Source: Chamaecyparis obtusa
Lineage: Eukaryota > Streptophyta > Pinopsida > Cupressales > Cupressaceae
Assembly (NCBI GenBank): GCA_027943335.1
Contig: BSBK01002059.1
Location: 1,243,001-1,307,000 of the forward strand
Direction of reading: 5' to 3'
DNA length: 64,000 bases
The notes beneath the pieces are model-generated. The model saw only the letters and a program-made list of their open reading frames with translations, did no database searches and had not been told where the DNA came from. A program made the translations under genes and the position numbers. Shown here piece after piece: positions 36,130 through 47,800 of the stretch (position 1 is its first letter; each line of letters opens with the position of its first letter).

Positions 36130-36138
36130 AAGGGGGGG
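36130..36138 (+). other. Polypurine tract of the small LTR element
   Basis: AAGGGGGGG directly before the LTR start TGTTAGAG. Confidence 0.9.
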
Positions 36139-36472
36139 TGTTAGAGTAGTCTTATGTTAGCTAATAATTAAATCATTTAATTATTAGTTTATCATACTCT
36201 AGGCTTAAGTTTCACTTAGGCGCTTTATAATTCTTTAGGGTTTTAGCCTTTAGAGTTTCGTGTTTCCTTTTATAAGGATTCACTTCTTTCATTTCAATAA
36301 GGAGATTGTATTGTAATTTCATTTTGTTAATAGAAGCTTTTTTATCACAATGATTTTCCTGTCTCTGGCCTTTTGGCCGCCATAGCTTCTGGCTTCTCTT
36401 CTGTCTTCATTCTTGTAGCAGTCTTTGCATGCAGGTGTTCTTGGGAAGATTTGATAGTTATCAAATCTAACA
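36139..36472 (+). repeat. 3' LTR of the small LTR element
   Basis: 334 bp, TGTTAGAG to ATCTAACA, containing the palindrome CTAATAATTAAAT-C-ATTTAATTATTAG near 36161-36187. Confidence 0.95.
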
Positions 36473-36611
36473 TTCTCCTATTAACATATCATGATATTCT
36501 TTTCCTATTAAAACCAAAGTGAGATGAAACTGAAGATATCTATCTTTTTCACCCCATAGTGTTACCTACAATGGATGTCAACATAACTTTTCTTGTTCTG
36601 GACTTATCTAT
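36473..36611 (-). pseudogene. Transposase gene segment between two insertions
   Basis: About 130 bases of the same minus-strand frame (SSHFGFNRKR-like residues, with one TGA) that joins 33681 on one side and 53144 on the other once both elements and one TSD copy each are removed. The last five bases are the tctat TSD. Confidence 0.7.
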
Positions 36612-37448
36612 TGTGTGTGAGTGATTTACACCTTCATGAAATAACAAGATTTAAAGAGAATTTACACTATTCAAAGCAAACTAATCTAAATAATGCACAA
36701 TTAATCTAAATATCTCATGGTTCTCTAAATTGAAGTAGTAAGTGAGACTCTCAGCTGCAAATCCTCACTAGTGACACTCTAATTATGAGAATTGAACTAA
36801 GAATGATATGCAAACTAGATCTAATTATCAAATTCTAGCTCTATTTGATAAGAAAATCTCTAAAATGATCAACAATTTAAGCTAAATATCAATGAAAATG
36901 CTAAGTGAGTGGTGTGAATGCAAATTGCAAGAGCTTTGCTGCAATTCAAAAATATGGAGTGGATGATTAATGCCTCAAAATGCCTTCTATTTATAAGATT
37001 TTCCCAAGGGTAGGGGGTAGAGTGAGATAACCATGGTTAGGCTTGGGTAAGGTCAATTGGCTTTGCTTTGTCCCTAAATTGGGGGACAAATATTTAAATG
37101 GTTTCAAAAGGCTGGACCATTTCAACAAAAGTGAGTGATTTGTGTCCATTTTGTCTCCTTTTTGCTTTGTTGAGGGAATTTCATATTTATTAATTAATTA
37201 AAGGAATTAAATTTAGCCATGAAGGGTAAGAGGTTCATTTTGATTTTTCATTTCAACAACTATGTCATTAATTGAATTTAATCAATTTCTTAGTGTTTTT
37301 CCCCTTTTCAAGCCTTATTTAATCATTTAATTGAATTTTCCTTTGATTTGAATTGCCTTTGTTCCATTTATTGATTTTTAGTGCTATTTTGATGACTTGA
37401 TTGCACCTTTTGATTGAATTAAGCCTTTGCCAATTTTCCATGTCTACA
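36612..37448 (-). repeat. 3' LTR of the Tat-like element
   Basis: 837 bp, TGTGTGTGAG to TGTCTACA. The other copy has an extra TCATTTAA near 53018, the only length difference. Confidence 0.95.
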
Positions 37449-38186
37449 AATGCCCCTCTTTGAGTCGATGTGCGAAGAACACCGATTCAAAGATTCTCTT
37501 AGTATGATGATCTGATTCAGGTCCTGGTTCTGATATGCCTCTGATCATTCTGATTGATGTACTTCCTGATGACGATGATGTGCCTCTGATGATGGTGTTG
37601 ATATGATTCTGATGCCTCTGATATGGGTCCTGATTTGATGATAGGTCCTGGGTTCACTGATAAAGGTCCTGGGTTAATTGATAAAGGTCCTGGGTTGATT
37701 GATTGCTGATATGTTGATAGATTTGATATGATGACAAATTTGATATGAAACTGATATGCAATTGATTTGCCTCCTGATATGAAATTGATATGATATGATA
37801 CTGATATGATACTGTTATCTTGATATGATATGATATGATATGATACTAATATGATATGATATGATATGCCCCATTGATAAATGTTTTTGATGTGATGCCA
37901 ATTTGATACTCTGATGCCCCCTCAGAAATAAAACATATTGAGTCCTTGATTTGAAAGATTTTTAAGTAGTTGGAATATGTTTTGATTTCTGATACCGTTT
38001 GAAAGAAACAATCAAGTTTGATTCATGCCCCGATTAATGAAAATGTCCTATAATAGGTTCAAAGTGCATTTTTAAGTGTTTATGAGGGCCAATTTCACCT
38101 TAAATAGGGTAAAACCCCTCATTTTACTATTCATTTGCACCATTCCTTCTTGAGATTTTAGCTCTAATTTTAGCCCTTTTGAGACG
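37449..38186 (+). promoter_or_regulatory. Region upstream of the antisense PMD gene
   Basis: Contains a degenerate GATATGATATG-type repeat (37700-37880) and repeated GGTCCTGGGTT phrases (near 37640-37690). It lies between the LTR and the gene's ATG and is the likely promoter/leader region, but no specific core element is recognised. Confidence 0.4.
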
Positions 38187-40246
38187 ATGGTGGTCCCACA
38201 TCGCGAGCATCGGTTTGAGAGAGCGCGCCGGTTCAGTCGGAGAGCGACCGATGGTCCTCCGGTATGTCATTCAAATTTTCCTCATGTCTTTAAAGTTGCA
38301 TTTATGACCTTATTTAATGCTTTTAAAAATGTTAATTCTGCGTTTGTGAAAAGAAATGTCGCCTCCGTGCATTTTAATATCGCCTGAAAATTTAAAATGT
38401 CGCCTTCAGTAAATTTGATGTCACCTCCCTTAGGTTTTCTCACGCATTTAGAAAATCGTGTATCGCCTAAGGATAATTTAATGTCGCTTAGGGTTTAATC
38501 ATTTTAATCATGTGTCGCGTGATAATAAAATGTCACCTGCGGAAAATCTTATACCACCTCCGTGAAATTAAGTCACGCGGATGAATAAAATCACGCGTAT
38601 GAATAAAGAAATGTCACCTCTGGTAAAAGAAATGACGCCAGAAAGAAAAGTCGCGTAAGTAAAATTTTTGTTTATTTGAGACTTTTCTAGGACGTCTGAT
38701 TGCTCGATTGCGTCAACTTGATTGATATCGATCACGTCAATGAATTCAATCAAATTTTTAATTAGGGTATTCCCTTTTTTTGATTTCAACAACGAATTAG
38801 GACATAGATAACTATAATATCAAAGAATAAGGTTAATCAATCTTCATCACGAATGATAGATCATGGATCTAAACGTCCATTCATTTTATGCTCAAATGCT
38901 TAGAGACATAAAACTAGGATCATCCTTCCTCAATGCTTAGAGTTAGGATTGGTAAGTCTAATAGGTATATTTAAATTGATGACTATGATTGATTGTTTGA
39001 TTTCCTGATAGTAAGTTACTCATGTGATTCCCTTGCTTTGATTAAACAGGAGGATGTCCCTGTGCTATACCTTCAGACTGTACCACACTGGGTGATGGAT
39101 CTTAGGACACAGTTGACTGACACCAAGAGGCAAGTGATTAGGCGCTGCAGTTTACTATGCGTACTAGAGCTTCCTCGGTTCTAGATGAACCGAGGTTTGA
39201 TTACTGCTGTCACAGAGCATTGGCACTCTGAGACAAACACATTTTGGCTACCACAGGGCGAGATGACTATTACACCTGAGGATGTTTACAGATTGCTACG
39301 GATCCTGACTCATGGAGAGATAGTATATTATGATGCAGTCTATGATGGGACATATTGTCAACGAGTATTCGGAGATCCATCTATTGGTGATGATTGTATC
39401 TTATGGCCTCAGTTTGCCTCATTTCCTATTTTACCAGCATTATTAGGTGCTATCATTGGTGGTGTTTTATTACCTGATCGGCGAGGTCACGGATTTTTAG
39501 TGGGATGGGGCAAGATTATCAAGGATTTGCTACATCATCCTCGACGCTTTGACTGGGGATCATGTGTGCTGGCACAGCTTTATCATGATCTTCATGAGGT
39601 GGTTTACAGGAGATCAGCCTCATTATCTGCTGGGATTCACATTTTGCAGTTGTGGATATGGGAGCACTTACCAGTCAGTCATCCTATATCAGATCAAGAT
39701 CATCCTCTAGGATATCCTTTTGCATGGCAGTATACTGGTATGGTGACACAGCATCACTTGGGTCACTTGGAGTATTGGCGACGTCAGATTGATGACATGG
39801 ATGAGGTCTATTGGAGACCATATGTTGAGGTCAAGGATTGGAGAGAGGATAGCTTGGAGTTACCATATATGTTTGCTCCTCGATGGATGATCGGCAGGAT
39901 CGACTCTGTTCTTGAGAGATTCTTGACAGGGAGAGTGCTACGATAGTTTGGGTGGATTCAGCCTATGCCTCAGGGATCTGCAGTATATGCTCGTTCTAGT
40001 GCAGAGCATGCTACTTGGGGTCACATGCCTTCATATGATGATGCTATAGAGCAGATATCACTACTGGGTTATATGGATTGGGACATGAGGTTACACATCA
40101 GAGATGCTAGAGTTATGCAGGAGTATTTATCTTGGTTGATGGAGCATCCGATGCCTCAATTTACAGACCCTGCAGAGCCAGTGCTTGGGCGAGATGATGA
40201 TGGTAATGATGTCGGTGGTGGGAGGAGACGCAGAGGTAGACCCTGA
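38187..40246 (+). pseudogene. Antisense plant mobile domain (PMD) protein in the Tat-like element
   Basis: Exon 1 (38187-38261) encodes 25 residues and ends CCG before GTATGT. The intron ends AAACAG at 39049. Exon 2 from 39050 stays in phase and reads DVPVLYLQTVPHWVMDLRTQ. A TAG at 39182 interrupts, then 253 open residues start MNRGLITAVTEHWH and include TFWLPQGEMTITPEDVYRLL, the diagnostic start of the aminotransferase-like plant mobile domain. Also present are VGWGKIIKDL and AGIHILQLWIWEHL, and an Arg/Trp-rich end. Stops at 39944 (TAG) and 40244 (TGA) stay in the same frame, with 93 residues between them. A Pro/Arg-rich tail follows with more stops. PMDs occur in host proteins (MAIN, MAIL1) and in transposable elements. 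The three stops look like C-to-T decay. Confidence 0.85.
38350..38660 (+). repeat. AATGTCGCC-type motif cluster in the PMD intron
   Basis: About a dozen variants of AAATGTCGCC, GTCACCTCC and TCACGCGT occur within 310 bases, reading away from the left LTR. Compare the opposite-strand cluster at 51500-52200. Confidence 0.7.
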
Positions 40247-42811
40247 GGTAGGGCAGTGATTAGGCTCAGAGGACGAGTGAGAGATGCACAGGTACAGGCA
40301 CCACCTCCTCCTCCTCGTCCTGCAGTAGCACAGAGATAGAGGATAGATCGTCAGGATCATGTGAGGGCTGCTAGATAGGATCTAGGTACAGGATAGGATA
40401 CGGGAGCAGGATTACAGTAGGCTACCGTGGATGGTCAGGATACAGGTGCATAGCAGATGCCAGCAACTTTTTCCTGTGATGGGGGAAAAGTTCCTATAGA
40501 TACAGGTGATCCTCAGAGTACCTATGAGGTTGGGGAGAGTTCTAGTACTACCTAGCTATGAGCAGATGTGGGAGCATTACGGACAGAGGTGTCACAGATG
40601 TCATCTATGATTCAATAGTTAGTATCAGGTTTGGCTCCCTTGGTTCCTCTCCTTGTTGCTATGGTTGGTCAGACGCCTCCTTAGCAGCCTCCATCACAGC
40701 CTCCTCTACAGCCTCCTCTAGAACCTCCTCCCAGTGGTGATGAGAGTTGAGCTATGAGTGCTCTTATTGATCATTTATGTACTGATGCTGAGATACTTGA
40801 TATTGTACCATAGTCTTGTGACCTTGATGTCACCTTTCCAGTTGTACTTTGACACTTATTTGACATTGATGCCCCTGTTGATGGGCGATTATAGAGTTGA
40901 TTTTTATGATATCATTGTTATACTTGATGTATTGAGTTATGAGTAGACGTGTGACATGAGGACATTTATGATCTTTCCTACTTTTACTTGATGATATATG
41001 AGATTTCCTTTAGATGCCGCTATATGTGTTTATCTAATGCATTTGTTTTTGGATGGATATTGGCTATGGATGCAACGTATCTTATGTATGATATAGATAG
41101 ATGGATGCATTTCTTCTTCATGTATGGATGTAGTTTTGATATGTTATTTCTCATGTATGCAATCTGTATGTATGCACATGTAAATGATTATTTCCTTCTT
41201 TTCTTTGATAATATCTATGTAATGATTAATGATATGGAATGAATGCAAAAAGTATAATCTCATGTTTTTTTATTGTAGAAAAGATGATGTTGAAATGATG
41301 TTGTCCTTGCTGATTTAACCCTGTTAATGATGTCATGTACCCCCTTTTTGATGCGAAAATAAAACCCTTGGAAAAATGCACATGCAATTAATCTAACATG
41401 AGAATGCATTTAACCTTTTTATGAATGCAGCTAAGTGTCACTAGCTTTTAGCAAATAAATGCCTTGAGGATATATTTTCATCATTGAGCACTTGGGACCG
41501 AAAAGTCGATACAATCACCACTGTCCACTGACATGATGATATGAATATCACTTTTTATTTACTGCTCATATGGTAACCTCCATTTTGCTTTCTCATCGGT
41601 CTCATCGATACGACTATCACTGATTTCAAACAATCATGAGAGTACGAATACCGATTTTGTCAGATTCTATGTTGCAAGTGGATTTTGTCATTTAGATATG
41701 AAGAATCTAAATATCCAAGGTATCCGGTTGCGTAAACAAACAAAGGTTAACTCATTGTTTTATAAGATAATCCTCGATGGTTCTTTGATGACCATGTCTT
41801 TAGATGAATTCTCATAAGGCAATGAATCTTCCTCCAAACAGTCACTTCATAGTCAAGAAAAATATCATGTCTCCATCATTGCCAATCTAGTCGAAACATC
41901 ATTGATGAGCTAAAAAGACTTGATACAAATTGAATGAATGTAAGTAAACAGATTTTTAACCAATCTTTTCAAAAGAATCTATCTAAGTGTTTTGCATTTT
42001 TTTCTGATCGTCAACAAAATATATGTCCAAGTGTTTGATCATGACATGATTTTTGATTTTTAATCCTGAATAATAAGTCAATTTAGGCTCAAGGATTTTG
42101 TTGTGGTAGTCAACTTCTTGGTTATCAATCAAAGGTTTACAAAAAAAATCTGATCTCTCTTCTGAAAATGTTGATCCCTTTCTACTTGTGACTGAATGTT
42201 GTTCATATGAATCCTTTTTTGAGGTACCCACTTTCCAATCCATTTATGTTGCCCCCAAGTATTTTGATGTATCAATTTTGACAACTTTAGGCAATGCAAA
42301 GGATGATGCTACAAACTGTTATTATGACTATGTACAAATGACGGATGCAATGAAGGTTTAGACAAATGGGATGATGAGATGCATTATGTACACATGTGTC
42401 TAGGAAGGAAATGACTTAAGGGAACCAAAAGTGCTTGTTACCAAGTTTTCACCTTTGGGTATTCTCTTTTTTTTTTTTGCTACCGAGGCACCTATTTGCT
42501 AGGTTTTCACCAAGGCACTTTTTCTCTTTTTTTCATTTTTTTTGTATTTTTCTTTTTTTCTTTTTTTTGTATTTTTCATTATCACCTTGGCGCCTATTTG
42601 CTAGGTTTTCACCAAGAGATAGTTTTTCAAATGTTTTTGCTTTCTTCAGGCTCAATTTTTCCACTGTTTTTTGATCTTTCTTCTTTTCCAATGTTTTTTG
42701 GATTTTCCATTTTCAAATGTTTTTGGTATTTTCAAGATCCCTTTTCAACTATGTACAATAATTATGATGCTCTCTCATCTGATACTCTTTATACTCTTTC
42801 ATCTGCTTTAG
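40247..42811. other. Convergent 3' region between the PMD gene and pol
   Basis: 40247-40740 is the decayed C-terminal part and tail of the PMD frame. 40741-42430 holds only short ORFs without features. 42465-42720 is T-rich with two copies of CCTATTTGCTAGGTTTTCAC (near 42490 and 42591). No polyadenylation site can be fixed. Confidence 0.5.
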
Positions 42812-44050
42812 GTGTAGAATCTCTTCAAATGAATGCTATTTATGGGTTCTTGTAATTCTTCACCATTACAATCTGATAACTTATATGTTCCAGTTCCAAA
42901 GGATGACACTATCACAAATGGGCCTATCCGATTAGCTTCCCACTTTCCTTTCTTTTCCCTTTCAACGGTTGATGTTGTGGGGATTTTGCTCTAGTACCAA
43001 GTATCCTAGATGAAGTATGATGAGGTAATGTTGAATTGTGGCAATTATTTGCTTGTTAACTTTCATGCTTGATGTTGGATTTCCTTAGTTCTAGATCTAA
43101 TACTTGATTGTTTGAATAGTTGGTTTGATGTGTTTGTTGTAATTGTGTGCAATCCTATTTTGATAAACTTTTAAATGCTCATAAGCTTGAGTCTGATGTT
43201 CCTCTAACAATTCCAATTGTTGTAGTCTGGCAATTCTATAATCCTCATCAGTGATCAATCCTCTTAATGAAACCCGTAGAGATGGAATTTCAACTTCTAA
43301 TGGTAGAACTGCTTCAGTTCCATAGACCAAAGAGAATGGGGTGGCTCCTGTAGGTGTTTTGATACTAATTCTGTAAGCCCATAGTGCGGGATTTATTTGC
43401 ACGTGCCAATCTCTTCCTGATTTGTTAACTGATCTTTTTAATATTTTGAGGATATTTTTGTTTGTTGCTTCAGCTTGTCCATTGCCTTGTGGATAATAAA
43501 TGGATGATGAATGATGTGTAATGTGAAATGTCATGCAAAGTTCATCAATATCCTAATTTTTAAATTGTTTCCCATTATCCGTGATAATGGCATGTGGAAT
43601 ACCATAGCGGCAAATTATGTGGTTCAAAATGAACATTGAAATTTGTTTGCCGGTTGCTGTTGTTAATGAAACTGCTTCCACCCATTTGGTGAAGTATTCT
43701 GTTGCTGTGATGATATACTTATGTCCATTTGAAGATGAAGGATATATGATTCCAATCAAGTCAAAACCCCATTGATAAAAAGGCCATGGTGTAATGAATG
43801 GGTGTAATTCTTGAGCCAGTGCATGTATCATATTACCATGATATTGACATTTTCTGCATGTCTTCACAAATTGACAAGCATCCTTTTCTAATGTTGTCCA
43901 AAAGTACCCTAGACGAAGGATTTTCTTAGCTAGATTAAGACCGCTTGAGTGTGACCCACAAATGCCTTCGTGGACCTCGCGTAAAGCTAACTTAGACTCT
44001 TCTTCCTTTAGACATCTAAGTAACATCCCATCAAGACCCTTACGATACAA
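42812..44050 (-). pseudogene. Tat-like integrase
   Basis: The frame 43553-44050 has the HHCC zinc domain (HEGICGSHSSG, CRKCQYHG), the first catalytic Asp in FDLIGIIYPSSS and the second in ITDNGKQFKN. A TAG follows, then 43097-43534 with NGQAEATNKNILK (catalytic Glu) and FSLVYGTEAVLPLEV. Past further stops the C-terminal GPFVIVSSFGTGTYKL and a NSIHLKRFY end can be read to about 42812. No chromodomain is seen, as expected for the Tat group. Confidence 0.9.
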
Positions 44051-44064
44051 TGTGTCTGAAAGGA

Positions 44065-44817
44065 TTAGGTAACAGGCAGCTTGGCGTATGAGTTACATTT
44101 TTGGGCACGAGTTTGGTCTATGGGGAGTACTTGGTCTTTAAGGTAAGTATAGATGGGTCCATACCAAGGAGAGTCATGTCCATGTAAGAGAGCAACAATT
44201 TGGGTGTCAGGAAGGTTAAATGCCAGTTTTACCAACTCTTCCACCAAGAACTCATACTTCTCATTTTGATCTGGTTTTTGTAACAATGAAGCCAAGGTAA
44301 CCATGGCATCTGCTGCTCTATTCTTTTCTCTTGGAATCTATTCAAATGTGATCAAAGCAAAGTACTTCTTCCATCCATCAATCAACGTTTTATATTTCAT
44401 CAATGTTATGTCCTTGGTATTGTATTCATTATTAACCTGATTGATTATGAGTTGGGAATCTCCATACACTTGTAATTCTGCAATATTCCATTCTAAAGCC
44501 ATTTTGATGCCAATGACTAATGCCTCATATTCCGCTATGTTATTGGTGCATGGAAATAAGAGTTTATAGGACTTTGGAATGGTGTATCCTTGAGGAGTAA
44601 CCAATAATATACCTACTCTAGAACCTCCTTGTGTGTAAGATCCATCAAAATATAATTTCCATGTCTTTGCTTCTATGTTGACAATTTCTGCATCTAGAAA
44701 TTCAATTTGCATGGTTTGTGTAGACTCCATTGGGTTATCTGCTAAGTGATCTGCTATCACTTGTCCTTTAATTGCTCTTCTATCAACATATTCAATGTCA
44801 AATTCACTTAGGATCAT
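44065..44817 (-). pseudogene. Second (archaeal-type) RNase H of the Tat-like element
   Basis: After the polymerase-linked RNase H ends at a TGA near 44831, a second RNase H starts: LYFDGSYTQGGSR (first Asp), NIAEYEALVIGIKMAL (Glu), VYGDSQLIINQVN (Asp), and, past a TAG near 44338, KNRAADAMVTLA (last Asp). The four acidic residues are in place. A duplicated RNase H of this type is established for Tat-lineage elements. A frameshift near 44058 separates it from integrase. Confidence 0.88.
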
Positions 44818-44832
44818 GACCCATTTTGCTAT

Positions 44833-47800
44833 TCAACCTGTTAAGGCAGTTTTACTTAGCAAGTATTTGAGAGGATCAATCTTGGCAATTAATTTGATCT
44901 TATGCATCAACATATAATGTCTTAGTTTTTGAGATGCAAAAACCACTGCTAGACATGCTCTTTCCATGAATGAATAATTGAGTTCATATTTTATTAAGGT
45001 TCTACTAAGATAGTAGATTGCCCTTACTTTTCCTTGCTCATCTTCTTGTGCCAACAATATGCCTAGAGACCTTTCTGTGGCTGATATGTATAACAACAGT
45101 TCTTTACCTTTGATAGGTGACATAAGAATAGGTGGGTTTATCAAATAAGTCTTCAAAGTAGCAAAGGCCTTATCACATTCTTCATCCCACATAAATGTAG
45201 TGTCCTTGTGTAACAATCTGGTGAAGGAGTGACACTTTTCTACTAATTGAGAGATAAATCTCCTTATTGATTGAATCTTTCCTTGTAGTGACCTCATTTG
45301 GCTAATATTTCTTGGAATCTCCATTTCTAAAATGGCTTGTACTTTTTCAGGATCAACTTCAATGCCTTTTGCTGACACTATATAACCCAATAACTTGCCG
45401 GATTGGACACCAAAGGCACACTTCTTTGGGTTTAGTCTAACTTTGAATTGTTCTAACCGAATGAATATTTTTCTTAGGATTTGTAAATGCTCTTCTCTAT
45501 TGTGGGATTTTGATAGAATGTCGTCCACATAATCTTCTAAAAAAGTATGCATCATGTCATGGAAAATAGTTGTCATGGCCCTTTGATATGTAGCTCCAGC
45601 ATTTTTTAAACCGAAGGGCATGACATTCCAACAAAAAGTACCCCAAGGGAAAGTAAATGCTGTCTTTTCTTGGTCTTTGGGAGTAATCTTGATTTGGTTG
45701 TAGCCACTAAATCCATCAATTAATGAGTACATTGCGTGACCTGCTGTCAAATCCACTATGGTATCAATGCTTGGCAATGGGAAGTCATCTTTGGGACATG
45801 CAAGGTTTAAATCTCTGAAATCCGTACACACACAAATAGATTTATCATGCTTAGTAACCGGCACAATGTTAGAGATCCAATCAGCATATGCTATTGTTCT
45901 TATGAATCCCACCTTTAACAATTTTTCCAATTCTGCCTTGACTAGAAGAGCCACATGTGGGTGCATTTTCCTTAGTTTTTGCTTCACAGGTTTAACTCTG
46001 GGTCTAACATTCAGATGATGCATTATGAAATCAGGATCTAATCTAGGCATATTGGCATATGACCATGCAAAATTTACTTGTTGTTCTTGGAAGAATTTGA
46101 TAAAGTCCTCTCTTTCAAGAGATGTAAGCGATGCAGCCAAGTGTACAACCTTTGGCTCTAGTTCTGTACCAATGTTAACTTTTTCTGTTGGTTCTATAAG
46201 AATAGATGACCGTTCTTCTTCATGTTCAGGCAAAGTGTCCAATCTCTCTTCTAATGGTGCCACAGTTGGGTTTTCACCAAAAGAAACATCTTTTATTTTC
46301 ATTGTTTTTGGTTTTAATGGTGCCACAGTTGGGTTTTCACCAATAGAACTTTTCATTTTTTTATTTTTTTTCATTTTTTCATTTTTTTGACTAAGAGATT
46401 GGACCCTTGCTGTTGTCATCATGTCCGTATTGAGTTCGTTGGTGAAAGAGGGTTCAACCGCATTGAGGTATTGGTTTGTTGCTTGGTCATTTGGGAAGGA
46501 AAGTAAGTCATGTGGTTCAGTTTGATCCCAATCAATGAGGTCTGGATGTATCAAAATTAAGGAATTATTGGGTAAGGTATCATCAATAGGATTTATGGAC
46601 ATGACTTCATTTGAGGGTTCATACATTGTATCATTTAGATCTATGATGTGCGCTTCCTCAAGATGATCCATGGAAGCAGGGTCAAAGTCCCCTTCGCTTG
46701 AATCCTCGTCGACCTCTACGGGAAACAATGTGGGAAAAGCCACAAGCGGGTTAAAACTAACGTTTGAATTTCCCTCCTCTGAAGGTTTCCAAAATGTTTC
46801 TATCCATGCTCCACTACTAGATGCTTGTTCTATATTAGGCCTTTGAATAGAAGATTCTTCATTAATTGGAGCATCTTGTTTTGGGATTTTTGCATAAGTA
46901 TGTATAGCAATGACTTCTTTATCTTGACATGACTCATCTGATAAAGTATCCCATTCATAATCCCTAGAGTCATCACTATCTCCTTCAGATTCTAATGCAT
47001 TTATTTGAGGATGAAAATCATGCATTGGACTTGAACTTTCTCCCTTATATTGAAAACCTACTCCAGATTTTTCATGACTTGCCCTCAAAATAGGTTCAAT
47101 AGGTTCTAATAATCCTCTATTTCTTTGGCCTAGGGGTCCTCTTCCTTTGTATCCCATCTTTTGCATAATATCAAATCCTTTCCCATATTGTTCTGTTTGT
47201 ATATTGACATGCTGAATTCTTTCCATGGGAGTGTCTAGGGTACCATCCTCATCATGATAAAGCCATTGGAGGACATCATCCTCTTCCTTATCCCATGTTG
47301 CTTTGCTATCTTCCCTCACAAAATAAGAATTATACTTATGTGGAAGATGTTCTTTTGAGGGTTTTCCATGTGATTTGGGAGATATGGGCATGTCAAATAG
47401 AGAAACTGAATATTCTCCTACTCCTTTTGAACTAATCTTGCATTGTTTGTCAAATTTGTTCATCATCTCACTCATGTATTGGTAATGATCTGCTTTAGCT
47501 TGTTCTTTTTCCTCTTTAGTAGGTTTGTAGATCACTGTTTCCAATTTAGGTGCCACATAGGGACTTTCCATCACATTTGGACCCTCGTAGCTCACTTTTT
47601 CCTTGCCCTTAGTTGATGTAGTTGAGCTAGCTTGAAGAGGATTTTGTGCATCTTCATTGGTGATTCTTGGAACAACTCCTTCATGATTATGTGGAATGTA
47701 TAATTCATGCAAGGGTTTGAGTGCATTACAATATTGAAATGGATTTGAGTCTCCTCCAACTGTGATTTCTTCACCCATGTATGGGAACTTGATGCATTGG

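Larger units (their letters stand above)
33682..36472 (+). mobile_element. Small non-autonomous LTR element with inverted LTR copy at 5' end
   Basis: A perfect TSD, ttctc, lies at 33677-33681 and 36473-36477, and the interrupted transposase frame is continuous across it. The 3' LTR is 334 bp with a strong polypurine tract. The 5' end is abnormal: an inverted LTR copy (33682-33986) joined head to head with a sense LTR (33988-34286) at a small palindrome. A primer binding site follows the sense copy. The interior (34287-36138) has no gag or pol motif. Confidence 0.9.

Noticed and set aside
45758..46390. Plus-strand ORFs of 86 and 121 residues
   Set aside because: They are shadows of the intact 1,577-residue minus-strand polyprotein.
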